From positions 1 through 64,000 of the forward strand of contig JACPYS010000053.1 in NCBI GenBank assembly GCA_016195915.1: 64,000 bases of DNA. The letters run 5' to 3'. This document shows, one piece after another, positions 46,441 through 55,426 of this stretch. Below the pieces are notes generated by a model that was not told the origin of the DNA, ran no database searches, and saw only the letters and a program-made list of their open reading frames with translations. How positions within the stretch are numbered: the stretch's first letter is position 1; every line of letters starts with the position of its first letter. The translations under genes and the position numbers were made by a program. Origin of the DNA: Betaproteobacteria bacterium (lineage in GTDB: Bacteria; Pseudomonadota; Gammaproteobacteria; Burkholderiales; SG8-39).

Positions 46441-47188
46441 TTCCGACCTCGATGCGGCCGACGCGCAAACCCGCTGCCACAAGGGCGCGTGCGAGGGCGT
46501 TTCGGTTCTCATCGAGCGCCTGCGCGGTCGGCGGCGCCGAAGCGCGCAGATCGACGTCGATGCCGTGCGGTTTAAGGCTCAGCACGGCATGAACCGGTCC
46601 AAGTTCCGGGAGATCCGTTTCCAGGTGAGCGAAAAAGCTTCGCTCGGCTGCGCCCTTCTGCTGGCCCGGACCGGGTTCGCCGGAGATGGTCAGCGCCACG
46701 GTCTGTCCGGGCCATGCGGGAAGCAGAAACGCCATTTCGCCAGTCGCGAGGGCGCTTACCTGCTGCTGGAACAGGGCCGTTCCTGCCGTGCCTGAGTCCG
46801 TCGCTGCGCGCAGCTGCGCTTCGGCAAGCACCGACGCCGCGTTTTGGGCGCCCTGGACCCAATCCGCGAGGTGTGACTCGAAGAACATGCCACTGCCCGA
46901 GATCGCGTCCGCCAGCGCTGCTGCGACCTGCTGCGGCGGGGCTTGCCCCGCGGTCTTGTCCACCCTCAGCGTCAATGCCGGAAGTGACTCGCGCGCGGAC
47001 GCATCGAGCACCTGCGCGAACATCCGCGCGGTGGGGCTCAGTTGGGCGCCGTTGGGCGCGGTCGTGTCTGGAAAGGGCGAAGCGAGGAGTGCCTCCCAAG
47101 CGAGGCCGGAAAACCGCAAGCTGGGCGCCTGTGCGGCAAGTCGCGCGGCAAGCTGCACGGACGCGTCAAGGACGAGCGGCGTCTGCAT
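46430..47188 (-). CDS. Second hook-length-control-like protein (Flg_hook domain)
   Basis: The 252-residue protein is Ala-rich, with a C-terminal FliK-type domain near residues 170-240 (L-E-T-D-L-P-E-L-G-P-V-H-A-V-L-S-L, V-D-L-R-A-S, A-L-D-E-N). It is shorter than FliK at 31364. It forms a cassette with the mini-FlhB and YcgR genes. It could be a specialised ruler or part of a regulatory switch; the relation to the main FliK is unknown. Confidence 0.75.
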   Translation of the reverse strand: MQTPLVLDASVQLAARLAAQAPSLRFSGLAWEALLASPFPDTTAPNGAQLSPTARMFAQVLDASARESLPALTLRVDKTAGQAPPQQVAAALADAISGSGMFFESHLADWVQGAQNAASVLAEAQLRAATDSGTAGTALFQQQVSALATGEMAFLLPAWPGQTVALTISGEPGPGQQKGAAERSFFAHLETDLPELGPVHAVLSLKPHGIDVDLRASAPPTAQALDENRNALARALVAAGLRVGRIEVGNGL

Positions 47189-47369
47189 ACTCGTCGATCC
47201 TCCGATCGGGTGAGGGTGTACGTGCAGGAATCCTGCCTGCCGGAGTCCGCGGTGCGCGAGGCGTGGGCCGCCGGCGGTCGCGTTCGCGCGACACCGGGGG
47301 CGCAGGTGTCGGCGAGATCACCCGACCCGGAGGTATCCGGTAAGAATCGTCCGGCATGGCATCCTCAGG

Positions 47370-47696
47370 CTATCGATAAGTGTCGCCCAGGCGGCGCGCG
47401 TTGGCCGACGAGTGCAGCAGTTGCTCGAGACGATTCAGCCAGGGCTGCGTGAGCCGCCGGATCTCCGCGTCTTCCGCGAGCACCTTCAGCAGGATGGCAC
47501 CCTTGCGCTTGAGGGAGTCGTCGTTGAGGTGCCGCTCGGTACCCGAAGCGCGCAGAGCTTCGATCAGCCTTGCACAGGCCTTCTCCTGCTCGACCAGCTC
47601 GTCCCAGTCGCCTTCTCGAGCGGCATGCAGCATGCGGCCGCTCGCCGCAGCGATGGATTCGTAGTACCACAGCGCGTCGGGAGGCGCGGTGTTCAC
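47370..47696 (-). CDS. fliT: Flagellar chaperone FliT
   Basis: The 108-residue protein is highly charged and helical, with W-D-E-L-V-E-Q-E-K-A-C-A-R-L, D-S-L-K-R-K-G-A-I-L-L-K-V-L-A-E-D and a central W-L-N-R-L-E. This is as expected for FliT, which binds FliD and FlhC. GTG 47696 overlaps fliS by four bases and has GGGAG eight bases upstream; an ATG at 47711 is an alternative. It lies downstream of fliS in the fliD-S-T order. Confidence 0.82.
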   Translation of the reverse strand: MNTAPPDALWYYESIAAASGRMLHAAREGDWDELVEQEKACARLIEALRASGTERHLNDDSLKRKGAILLKVLAEDAEIRRLTQPWLNRLEQLLHSSANARRLGDTYR

Positions 47697-48091
47697 CGGA
47701 TCTGCTCCCATGCGTCCCTCAGTTGCCTCAACAGCCGCGTCGCCTCCTCCAGACCTTCGGGCCGGTTGCGCATGCTCGCAAACAGCATGCGTTGCGTGAT
47801 GTAGTCGTAGAGCGCGCGCAGCTTGTCCGCAAGTTCGGCGCCGGCCTTGCCGCCGGCCCTGTCGTCGAGACTGGCCTTGAGACCCTCTTCAACGATCTGA
47901 ATTGCCTTGGAGACGGATTCGCCTTTCACGCGAATATTGCCGGCCTGCATGGCGGCGATCGACTGACCGATGGCGACCAGCGCTCCGTCGAACAGCATCA
48001 GGATCAGGCGATGTGCGTCGGCGGCCTGCACGCCGGTCTCGATTCCGACGCGTGCGTAGGCGGCACTGGAGGACGGAAGGACGAAGCTCAC
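47693..48091 (-). CDS. fliS: Flagellin chaperone FliS
   Basis: The 132-residue four-helix chaperone has Y-A-R-V-G-I-E-T-G-V-Q-A-A, H-R-L-I-L-M-L-F-D-G-A-L and a C-terminal L-R-D-A-W-E-Q-I, the normal FliS pattern. It keeps FliC unfolded and unpolymerised before export. The start is a GTG at 48091, 28 bases after fliD. Confidence 0.92.
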   Translation of the reverse strand: MSFVLPSSSAAYARVGIETGVQAADAHRLILMLFDGALVAIGQSIAAMQAGNIRVKGESVSKAIQIVEEGLKASLDDRAGGKAGAELADKLRALYDYITQRMLFASMRNRPEGLEEATRLLRQLRDAWEQIR

Positions 48092-48119
48092 GATGGACTC
48101 GCGGTGGAATATGGTTGGT

Positions 48120-50096
48120 TTACTTGCTGCTCGAATTCAGGCTTGCGAGCTGCTGCTGCAGGAAGCTGCTCGTCTTGGACAGGCTCGACATCATTCCATC
48201 CAGTGCGGTGAACTGCGCACGGTAGCGTTTTTCGATCGAGTCCATCCGCCGTGTCAGCGCCTCGCGCCGAGTGCCGATGTCCTTGATCGATGCGGTGATG
48301 CCGTCCATGCGGCCGTCGAGGAGGCTGTCGGTTTCGAGCATCCTTCCCACGAGCTTGTCGAGTTCATAGGCGTAGCCGCGGGCGTAACCGATGCTGCCGC
48401 GCGTGCCCGTGGCTCCTCCGGTCACCTTGATGGCAAGCCCGGTGGCATCGCCGGCCCCAGTGAGCGTCTGGCCCGAGCCGGTCGCCGCGTATGCGCCGAG
48501 CGTTCCTGCGATGTCTACGCCCGCGGTTTCCGTTTGCGCGCCGAACAGGTCCGTCAGAGCGGTTCCACCGATCATGGTCACGGTGGAGGCGGAACCGTAA
48601 CGGTTGGAAGTGACTGTGAGGACGCCGCCCGACTGGGTGACCGTCACGGCGCCGCCGACGGCGGACAGGGCTGTGGCGCCATTGATCTTCGCCTGTAGTT
48701 CCGCGGCCAGCGAGGTCGCGGTATACGTGCCGGCTGAGAGTGTCACGCCGGTGGCCGTGCCATCTACGCTAAGGCTCAGGGTGTCATTGGTTCCCGCGAC
48801 GATCGTGAGCACTGCGGCTCCACCCCCGAGCGCCTTTCCCTGTGTACCAAGCTGGCTGATGCTGAGCGCGTACGCCCCGTTCTTCGTGTCGGCGGTAGCG
48901 CTGGAAAACGAGACTTGGCTGTCGGTCGGCTTCCCAAGCGCGGCGAACAGCGTCCCCACATCCTTGGTCGAATCGGCGAGCACGGTACCAAGCCTGCCCA
49001 AATCGAGCTTGAGCGTGCCGTCTGACTGAAACGCAATGCCCGCATCCGACAACGAAGTCAGACCGCCGCCTGCGGTGGAGAGTCTCGCGTTGAACACGTT
49101 GCGCATCTGCGCCTGGAGCGAGCGCACGGTGGATTCGCCCGTCAGGGTCGATGCCTTCTTGTTTGCGGCGTCGTACTTCGACAGGTCCGTGACCGTCTTG
49201 TTGAGGTCGTTGTACGCCTTGACGAAAGATTGCACCGCAGACTGTGCTCCGGCGGTGTCGCGCGCGACCGTCAGGGTACTCGTGGAGCTTTCCTTGAGCA
49301 GCGTCACCGTCACGCCCTCGATGACGTCGGTGAGCGTGTTTGAGGCCTTGCTGACGCTGATGCCATCAATCATTGCCGTGGCATTGCGCGCCGCGACGGT
49401 CTCGCTCAGGCGCTTCGTTCCGCTGATGGTGCGTGCGTCGTACGTCAATTGCGAGAGGCCCGAGGCGTCGGTATTGCTCGTGTCGTCGTCATCCACCACG
49501 ATCCGCAGCGCGTTGGCGCTGCCGGTGTCCTTCGAGGAAACCGTCAGCCGGTACCCGGAACCGTCGTTGACGATCGCAGCCGTGACCCCGGCGCTGGCGG
49601 CGTTGATCGCATCACGGACTCCCGCCAGGCTGTCTTGACCGGCGGCAATGGTGATCTCCCGGGTCGCCTTGTCCGGATTGAGCGTGAACGTGTCGCCGCT
49701 GTAGGTGCCGAACGATATCGTCAGTTTGCCGCTGCCGACTTCGGCGCCGGCCGTCAGAAACGGTTCGGATTTGAGCTTCTGCGCGAGCGCCAGCGTCTGG
49801 ACTTCCAGCGAGTAACTGCCCGTTGCCGCACTCGCCGATGCCGTTGCGCTCGCAACCGTGGAATCGGCCACGCTCGCCTTGACCGCGGAGAATTTCGCCG
49901 GCGTGGCAAGGGCGGCTACGGCACCCTGAAACGACGACAGCGCGCCTTTCAGGCTGCCATAGGCCGAGAGCTGCGCCTGGTACTTCGCTTCCTTGTTGTC
50001 GAGCGCCGTCAGCGGCTGGCGCTCGAGCGCCATCAACTGGCTGACGATGCCGTTGACGTCCAGCCCGGACCCGACTCCTGGTGACGAAAGTGCCAT
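48120..50096 (-). CDS. fliD: Flagellar hook-associated protein 2 / filament cap FliD
   Basis: The 658-residue protein has the FliD N-terminus (G-V-G-S-G-L-D-V-N-G-I-V-S-Q-L-M-A-L-E-R-Q) and the C-terminal coiled region (R-R-M-D-S-I-E-K-R-Y-R-A-Q-F-T-A-L-D). In between, Ser/Thr-rich beta domains are expanded, longer than the ~450-residue FliD of enterics. It is preceded by flaG. Its variable middle is surface-exposed and may be phage- or host-recognised. Confidence 0.93.
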   Translation of the reverse strand: MALSSPGVGSGLDVNGIVSQLMALERQPLTALDNKEAKYQAQLSAYGSLKGALSSFQGAVAALATPAKFSAVKASVADSTVASATASASAATGSYSLEVQTLALAQKLKSEPFLTAGAEVGSGKLTISFGTYSGDTFTLNPDKATREITIAAGQDSLAGVRDAINAASAGVTAAIVNDGSGYRLTVSSKDTGSANALRIVVDDDDTSNTDASGLSQLTYDARTISGTKRLSETVAARNATAMIDGISVSKASNTLTDVIEGVTVTLLKESSTSTLTVARDTAGAQSAVQSFVKAYNDLNKTVTDLSKYDAANKKASTLTGESTVRSLQAQMRNVFNARLSTAGGGLTSLSDAGIAFQSDGTLKLDLGRLGTVLADSTKDVGTLFAALGKPTDSQVSFSSATADTKNGAYALSISQLGTQGKALGGGAAVLTIVAGTNDTLSLSVDGTATGVTLSAGTYTATSLAAELQAKINGATALSAVGGAVTVTQSGGVLTVTSNRYGSASTVTMIGGTALTDLFGAQTETAGVDIAGTLGAYAATGSGQTLTGAGDATGLAIKVTGGATGTRGSIGYARGYAYELDKLVGRMLETDSLLDGRMDGITASIKDIGTRREALTRRMDSIEKRYRAQFTALDGMMSSLSKTSSFLQQQLASLNSSSK

Positions 50097-50127
50097 TGCG
50101 CGATGTGTCCCGTGGTCCCCGGGTGAT

Positions 50128-50466
50128 TCAGGCCTTGCCGTTCAACAGCAAACCCTGCATGCGGTCGAGGACGCGCGCGATGTCGAGCGCCTCCTGCGAT
50201 GGGATCTGCCGTATCAGGTTGCCGGTCTCGGTGTCCTCCACCCTGACGACGGTCTTGCCGGTGGTGCCGTCGACGCTGAAACGCAGATTCCTTGACAGCG
50301 GTTGTATCGCCTTACTGATCAGTTGCGCCGCCTGCTCCACTTGCTCTGGTGCGGCAACCTTCGCCTGCGCCGGGGCGGTTCCTGCGGGCGCCGGCGGTGG
50401 CGGCGAGGGTCGTTCGGATGGCAGCACCCTCGTGGTTACGACGCCGTTGTTGTTCGAGATGATCAT
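50128..50466 (-). CDS. flaG: FlaG family flagellar protein
   Basis: The 112-residue protein has a Pro/Ala-rich N-terminus and the FlaG core L-R-F-S-V-D-G-T-T-G-K-T-V-V-R-V-E-D then T-G-N-L-I-R-Q-I-P-S-Q-E-A-L. FlaG proteins influence filament length. It is 31 bases upstream of fliD and downstream of fliC, from which a terminator separates it. Confidence 0.88.
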   Translation of the reverse strand: MIISNNNGVVTTRVLPSERPSPPPPAPAGTAPAQAKVAAPEQVEQAAQLISKAIQPLSRNLRFSVDGTTGKTVVRVEDTETGNLIRQIPSQEALDIARVLDRMQGLLLNGKA

Positions 50467-50482
50467 GATACCGTCCTCTCAG

Positions 50483-50514
50483 AAAAAATCCCGGCCAGAG
50501 CAGCCCTGGCCGGG
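50483..50514 (-). terminator. Rho-independent terminator after fliC
   Basis: CCCGGCCAG pairs with CTGGCCGGG around a seven-base loop (50490-50514), and on the minus strand the hairpin is followed by A then TTTTTT. It lies 26 bases past the flagellin stop, so fliC is chiefly monocistronic and flaG-fliDST lies beyond it. Confidence 0.85.
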
Positions 50515-50539
50515 AAACTTTCCATCGATGTGCTGCGTT

Positions 50540-52087
50540 TTACCGCAACAGCGCCATCACGCTGTTCGGCAGCGAGTTGGCTTGCGCCAGCATCGCGATG
50601 CCCGCCTGCTGCAGGATCTGGCCGCGCGTCAGATTGGCCGTTTCCTGGGCGAAGTCCGCGTCCTGGATGCGGCTACGCGATGCCGTGAGGTTCTCCGTGG
50701 TCACCTGCAGGTTGGCAATGGTCGACTCGAAGCGGTTCTGCATGGCGCCAAAGGTGCTGCGCAGTGTACTGACCGAGGTCATCGCCGAATCGACCCGACC
50801 GATCGCCAGGTTCGCGTTGGCCACCGTGGTCACCGAAGCCGAGTTCAGCGCCGAGACACCGAGCGCCATCTGGCTGTTGTCGGCATAGCCGATATAGCTC
50901 TCGTTGCTGCCGCCCAGGGTGATGGTATCCGCGGAGGTCAGGCGGATCGTGCCGACATAGGTATTCGACACTGCCGCCGCGCTGGTCACGGTCGTCGCGA
51001 CGAGGGCGTCGTTGACCGAGTTGTTGTAGGAAGCCGTGGTCGTGGTCAAACCCTGGCCGAGACCTGCGTTCGCAGTCCCGGTGGTCTGGGAGACTGTGAC
51101 GCTGCGTCCATCGGCGGCGTTCAAGGTCATGCGGGCATTGACGCTGTCGTAGCTCGCCGTCACCCCGGTATTGGACGCATTGCCGTTGATCGCCACCACC
51201 ATCTGGTCGCCGCTGATCGCAGAACCGTAGGCGGTATAGATCGCCTGTCCGTTGATGGTCATCGTATAGTCCGAGGCCGTGTCCGTGACTGCCGTGAAAT
51301 CGAAGGCAACCGTGGTGTCGGCGGTAGCGGTCAGCCCGCCGATGCCGGCGGCGTTGATCGCTGCCACCTTGGCATACGCACTGCCGGACTCCTGGCCCGT
51401 GGCCGAACCCGCGTAGGCTGCGGACGCCGGGACGCTCACCGCACTGGCGCTGCCCAACGCGATCGTCAGGTCGCCCGCGGTGAGGGGGCTGGCGTTGGTG
51501 ACGCCCGTGCCTTGCTGCCCCACTGCGAGACTGGTGCTGTAGGCCGTCGATCCGTTGACGTAGTCCGCCGTCTTGCCAATCGCTGAGTAGCGCATGCTCG
51601 TCGAGAGCGCGACCGAGATGGTCTCGCCGACGCCTGCGCCTACCTGGAACGCTGCGCTCCCGAAGGTGCCGTCGAGAACTTTCTGGCCGTTGAACGAGGA
51701 TTGCGCTGCGACGCGATCGATCTCAGCCAGGCGCTGCTGCACTTCCAGGTCGAGCGCGGCGCGGTCCGAGGAGGAGTTGCTCGCGTTCGCCGACTGGACC
51801 GCCAGTTCGCGGATGCGCTGCAGGTTGGCGGTGATCTCGCCCAGCGCGCCTTCCGCCGTCTGCGCGAGCGAAATGCCGTCGTTGGCGTTGCGCGCCGCCT
51901 GGTTCAGACCGCGGATCTGGGTGGTGAAGTGCTCGGCGATCGCAAGGCCGGCCGGGTCGTCCTTGGCGCTGTTTATGCGCATGCCCGAGGAAAGGCGCTG
52001 CAGCGAAGTGGCGAGGGCGGTCTGCGACGTATTCAGATTGCGTTGCGCGTTCAACGAAGCAACGTTGGTGTTGATGGTTTGGGGCAT
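50540..52087 (-). CDS. fliC: Flagellin
   Basis: The 515-residue flagellin has conserved N-terminal (N-T-N-V-A-S-L-N-A-Q-R-N-L, S-S-G-M-R-I-N-S-A-K-D-D-P-A-G) and C-terminal (G-A-M-Q-N-R-F-E-S-T-I-A-N-L) D0/D1 coiled regions. They surround a Thr/Ser/Ala-rich variable domain (about residues 150-400). It ends S-V-M-A-L-L-R. A sigma-28 promoter and a downstream terminator bracket it. Flagellin is secreted and polymerises into the filament. Confidence 0.97.
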   Translation of the reverse strand: MPQTINTNVASLNAQRNLNTSQTALATSLQRLSSGMRINSAKDDPAGLAIAEHFTTQIRGLNQAARNANDGISLAQTAEGALGEITANLQRIRELAVQSANASNSSSDRAALDLEVQQRLAEIDRVAAQSSFNGQKVLDGTFGSAAFQVGAGVGETISVALSTSMRYSAIGKTADYVNGSTAYSTSLAVGQQGTGVTNASPLTAGDLTIALGSASAVSVPASAAYAGSATGQESGSAYAKVAAINAAGIGGLTATADTTVAFDFTAVTDTASDYTMTINGQAIYTAYGSAISGDQMVVAINGNASNTGVTASYDSVNARMTLNAADGRSVTVSQTTGTANAGLGQGLTTTTASYNNSVNDALVATTVTSAAAVSNTYVGTIRLTSADTITLGGSNESYIGYADNSQMALGVSALNSASVTTVANANLAIGRVDSAMTSVSTLRSTFGAMQNRFESTIANLQVTTENLTASRSRIQDADFAQETANLTRGQILQQAGIAMLAQANSLPNSVMALLR

Positions 52088-52173
52088 TTGAGTCTCCTTG
52101 CCAGTAAGTTCAGTGGGTGGCGGGTACCGCGACGCTCCATTGCGTCACGGGTGGTAATGCACCGTCGAGAGGC

Positions 52174-52201
52174 TTATCGGTGCACTGGTGTGCAAACTTT
52201 A
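52174..52201 (-). promoter_or_regulatory. Sigma-28 (FliA) promoter of fliC
   Basis: On the minus strand TAAAGTTT (52201-52194) is followed, after 12 bases, by ACCGATAA (52181-52174). The expected consensus is TAAAGTTT, 11 bases, GCCGATAA, so the -35 box is perfect and the spacing is one base longer. It lies about 87 bases before the fliC start codon. Confidence 0.75.
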
Positions 52202-52344
52202 GGCCAACCCGATTTGTTCACCTGCGCAAGGGTAAACAAACCTCGCGCGGTGCCGCGGCGCGAACAGCGGGAGGAAACTGCGGCTGTTCCGGATCCCAAG
52301 GCCTGTCGGGTGCTTGCGACGTCCGGCGTTCGCATGCGGCGCGT

Positions 52345-52361
52345 GTAGGAAGAACTCCTAC
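52345..52361. promoter_or_regulatory. Inverted repeat in the flhDC leader
   Basis: GTAGGA-AGAAC-TCCTAC is a perfect dyad in the 294-base region between the fliC promoter and flhD (52202-52495). It could bind a regulator of the flagellar master operon. Nothing else in that region stands out. Confidence 0.35.
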
Positions 52362-52495
52362 CCGCGGCAAAGCGATACGGCTGACAGGAAGATCGGAGTG
52401 TGTCGGATTCAACTTTTGCGCGCACGCGCCGAGCATGGCGCCGTGGACGAAGAGCAGCCGGGTTCAGAACCGACACCGATCTACGGGAGCAATCC

Positions 52496-52810
52496 ATGAA
52501 AACAGAACGCATGCTGGACGAAATCCGCGAAGCCAACCTGACCTACCTGATGCTCGCGCAGCGCCTGATCCTCGAAGACCGCGCCCAGGCGCTGTTCCGC
52601 CTCGGGCTGAGCGAGGAAGTCGCCGACGTGATCGCCGAGTTGTCGGCCGGCCAGATTCTGAAGATCGCAGCTTCCAACCTGCTGATGTGCTCGTTCCGCT
52701 TCAGCGACGAGCTGGTGTGGAACCTGCTCACCGGCCACTCCCGCGACGCGGCTGCCGCGGGCATGCACGCCGCCATTCTGATGGCGGGTCGCGTCGCCGA
52801 GCCGGCCTGA
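52496..52810 (+). CDS. flhD: Flagellar master regulator subunit FlhD
   Basis: The 104-residue helical protein starts M-K-T-E-R-M-L-D-E-I-R-E-A-N-L and contains Y-L-M-L-A-Q-R-L-I-L-E-D and the Q-I-L-K-I-A-A-S-N motif, all FlhD. It forms the FlhD4C2 activator of early flagellar genes. The ATG at 52496 is chosen for length and the conserved N-terminus. It lies eight bases before flhC. Confidence 0.93.
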   Translation: MKTERMLDEIREANLTYLMLAQRLILEDRAQALFRLGLSEEVADVIAELSAGQILKIAASNLLMCSFRFSDELVWNLLTGHSRDAAAAGMHAAILMAGRVAEPA

Positions 52811-52817
52811 GGCCGCC

Positions 52818-53369
52818 ATGCGCAACAGAAGCGTGGCGAACGAGGCACGCGAGATCCGCGTCGCTTCCGATCTTGTGGAACTCGGCGCGCGGCTCCAGGT
52901 GCTCGAGAGCGAGACGCAGCTCTCGCGCGAACGCCTGCTGCGGCTCTACAAGGAACTCAAGGGCAAGTCCCCGCCGAAGGGGATGCTGCCGTTCTCCACC
53001 GATTGGTTCATGACTTGGCAGCCCAATACCCACGCGTCGTTGTTCATGGCGATCTACGAGCACCTGAGCAAGACCAGTGCCCTGGACGAAGTCGAGGCCC
53101 TGATCAAGGCGTACCGGTTGTATCTGGAGCAGGTCGGGCAGCTCGGCCTGCCGGTGGTGCTCTCGCTCACGCGCGCGTGGCGGCTGGTCAAGTTCTTCGA
53201 CTGCGGCATGCTCACCACCGCGCCATGCACGCACTGCCACGGGTTATTCGTGGTGCACGCGCACGACCTTGTGAAACACTATGTCTGCGGCCTGTGCCAC
53301 ATGCCCTCCCGCGCGGGGAAGACCGGACCGCGCGAAAGCGTCCGGGCGGCTGGGGCGCTGATGGCCTGA
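52818..53369 (+). CDS. flhC: Flagellar master regulator subunit FlhC
   Basis: The 183-residue protein has E-A-R-E-I-R-V-A-S-D-L-V-E-L-G-A-R near its start and the zinc-binding cluster C-T-H-C-H-G ... Y-V-C-G-L-C-H-M near 136-160, diagnostic of FlhC. It ends about 60 bases before a strong terminator, so flhDC is a two-gene operon. Confidence 0.95.
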   Translation: MRNRSVANEAREIRVASDLVELGARLQVLESETQLSRERLLRLYKELKGKSPPKGMLPFSTDWFMTWQPNTHASLFMAIYEHLSKTSALDEVEALIKAYRLYLEQVGQLGLPVVLSLTRAWRLVKFFDCGMLTTAPCTHCHGLFVVHAHDLVKHYVCGLCHMPSRAGKTGPRESVRAAGALMA

Positions 53370-53428
53370 ATCCGAGCCTGATTTCGCTTTGCCTCCAGTC
53401 CCGCTTCGCCAACAGGCGGGACATCCAC

Positions 53429-53457
53429 AGGCCCGCCGCGACGCGGGCCTCTTTTTT
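53429..53457 (+). terminator. Rho-independent terminator of flhDC
   Basis: AGGCCCGC pairs perfectly with GCGGGCCT around CGCGAC and is followed by C and six T. It is the only strong plus-strand terminator seen in this part of the window and isolates flhDC from the motA operon. Confidence 0.9.
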
Positions 53458-53482
53458 ATTCCAGTTCAGTGTGTTAACCCGC

Positions 53483-53509
53483 TCAAGATCCGCCGCGCGG
53501 TGCCGATAA
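53483..53509 (+). promoter_or_regulatory. Sigma-28 promoter of the motA-cheA operon
   Basis: TCAA (53483-53486), 15 bases, then a perfect GCCGATAA (53502-53509), 62 bases before the motA start. The -35 box differs from TAAA at one base. No other promoter is obvious before motA, so FliA should switch on motAB and the chemotaxis genes late in the cascade. Confidence 0.72.
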
Positions 53510-53570
53510 GGACGGTTGAAAAGGCTGCGCTGCGCATGACGCCCGCGCGGCCGGGAACGGGTGAATCGAG

Positions 53571-54431
53571 ATGCTGGTGATCGTTGGTTACTTCATCGTG
53601 CTGGCGTCGGTGTTCGGCGGATTTGCGCTTGCGGGCGGCCATCTGTCGGCCCTGCTGCAGCCGGTCGAGTTGCTGATGATTGCCGGCGGCGCGACCGGAG
53701 CGTTCGCGGTGGGCAATTCCGCCAAGGTGGTGAGAGCCACCCTCAAGGCGCTGCCCACGGTGCTGAAGAGTTCACGTTATTCGAAGGCACGCTATATGGC
53801 GCTGATGGGACTGATGTTCGACATCCTGACCAAGGTCCGGAAAGAGGGACTGATGTCGATCGAACGCGACATAGAGGAACCGGCGAAGAGCGGGCTGTTC
53901 AACCGGTTTCCGGAGATTCTCGCCGACCATCACCTGATCGAGTTTCTCGGCGACTACCTGCGGCTGATGGTCAGCGGCAATCTGAACCCGATGGAAATCG
54001 AGAACCTCATGGACAACGAAATCGAGACCCACCATCACGAAGGAGGGGTGCCCGCGCAGGTGATCCAGAAAGTGGGCGATGGACTGCCGGCATTCGGCAT
54101 CGTGGCGGCCGTGATGGGGGTGGTGCATACGATGGCCTCCGTAGGGCTTCCACCACAGGAACTCGGCATGCTGATTGCGCAGGCCCTGGTCGGAACGTTC
54201 CTAGGCATCCTGCTGGCATACGGCTTCGTCGGGCCGCTCTCCGGTGTGCTCGAGCAGAAGGTAGACGAATCCACCAAGGAATTGCAGTGCGTCAAGGTCA
54301 CTTTGCTGGCGAGCCTCAACGGCTACGCGCCGCCGCTCGCGATCGAATTCGGACGCAAGGTGCTCTATTCGACCGACCGCCCGACCTTTGCGGAACTCGA
54401 ACAGCACGTGAAGAAGCACAAAGGCAGATAG
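53571..54431 (+). CDS. motA: Flagellar motor stator protein MotA
   Basis: The 286-residue membrane protein starts M-L-V-I-V-G-Y-F-I-V-L-A and has four helices, the cytoplasmic loop with R-Y-M-A-L-M-G-L-M-F-D and the V-G-D-G-L-P-A-F-G-I-V-A-A-V-M-G-V-V proton-channel region. Its size matches H+-type MotA. It is followed nine bases later by motB. Confidence 0.95.
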   Translation: MLVIVGYFIVLASVFGGFALAGGHLSALLQPVELLMIAGGATGAFAVGNSAKVVRATLKALPTVLKSSRYSKARYMALMGLMFDILTKVRKEGLMSIERDIEEPAKSGLFNRFPEILADHHLIEFLGDYLRLMVSGNLNPMEIENLMDNEIETHHHEGGVPAQVIQKVGDGLPAFGIVAAVMGVVHTMASVGLPPQELGMLIAQALVGTFLGILLAYGFVGPLSGVLEQKVDESTKELQCVKVTLLASLNGYAPPLAIEFGRKVLYSTDRPTFAELEQHVKKHKGR

Positions 54432-54440
54432 GAATCGTTC

Positions 54441-55406
54441 ATGTCCAACGAAACGCGCCCGATCGTCGTCAAGCGGATCAAGAAGGTGGCCCATGGCCAT
54501 CATGGTGGCGCATGGAAGATCGCCTATGCGGACTTCGTCACCGCAATGATGGCGTTCTTCCTGCTCATGTGGCTGCTGGGATCGACCACCTCGGGCGACC
54601 TGAAAGGCATCGCGGACTACTTCAGCACGCCGCTCAAGGTCGCAATGGCGGGCGGCAAGGGCAGCGGCGACGCAACCAGCATCGTCGCGGGCGGCGGCAT
54701 GGACCTTTCGCGCACGCACGGGCAGATCAAGCGCGGCGAGAATCCGCCCTCGGGCAAGTTCGCCAACCAGGAAACCGTCAAGGCGCAGATGGCGCGCGAG
54801 GACGCGGCGAAACTCGGCAAGCTCAAGGAGCGCTTCGAGGCGGCGATCGAGGCCAACGAGCGCCTCGCGGCGGTGCGCAACCAGGTCAAGGTCGACCTGA
54901 CGGGGGAGGGACTGCGCATCCAGGTCGTGGACGAGCAGAACCGGCCGATGTTCGACACCGGCAGCGCGCGCCTGAAGGACTACACGCGCGAAATCCTGCG
55001 CGAGGTGGCGAGCGTGCTGAACGGCGTGAACAGCAAGATCGCCCTCTCGGGACACACCGACGCCACCCCGTACACGGGCGGCGACCGGGGCTACAGCAAC
55101 TGGGAATTGTCAGCGGACCGCGCCAACGCATCGCGCAGGGACCTGCTCGCCGCCGGGTTGGCCGAGGACAAGGTCCTGCGCGTGGTCGGGCTCGCGGCCT
55201 CGGTGCCGCTGGTGCGCAATGATCCGTTCCATCCCTCCAACCGCCGCATCAGCATCGTGGTGCTCAACAAGCAGGCCGAGGAAAATTTCCGTTCGGGCGG
55301 AGCAGGCATCGAAGCGGCGCCGGCGACGCCAATCCCTCCGGCGGCTCCAACGGCGGTGCCGGTGCCGGCGCCAGCGGCATTGCCACCGGCAGCCGCGCGC
55401 AGGTAA
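54441..55406 (+). CDS. motB: Flagellar motor stator protein MotB
   Basis: The 321-residue protein has a cytoplasmic basic N-terminus and one transmembrane helix whose Asp31 (Y-A-D-F-V-T-A-M-M) is the proton-carrying residue. A periplasmic OmpA-like peptidoglycan-binding domain follows (S-G-H-T-D-A-T-P-Y, N-W-E-L-S-A-D-R-A-N-A-S). The C-terminus is Ala/Pro-rich. It anchors MotA to the cell wall. Confidence 0.95.
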   Translation: MSNETRPIVVKRIKKVAHGHHGGAWKIAYADFVTAMMAFFLLMWLLGSTTSGDLKGIADYFSTPLKVAMAGGKGSGDATSIVAGGGMDLSRTHGQIKRGENPPSGKFANQETVKAQMAREDAAKLGKLKERFEAAIEANERLAAVRNQVKVDLTGEGLRIQVVDEQNRPMFDTGSARLKDYTREILREVASVLNGVNSKIALSGHTDATPYTGGDRGYSNWELSADRANASRRDLLAAGLAEDKVLRVVGLAASVPLVRNDPFHPSNRRISIVVLNKQAEENFRSGGAGIEAAPATPIPPAAPTAVPVPAPAALPPAAARR

Positions 55407-55426
55407 ACGAGAGCAGGGGACGAATC

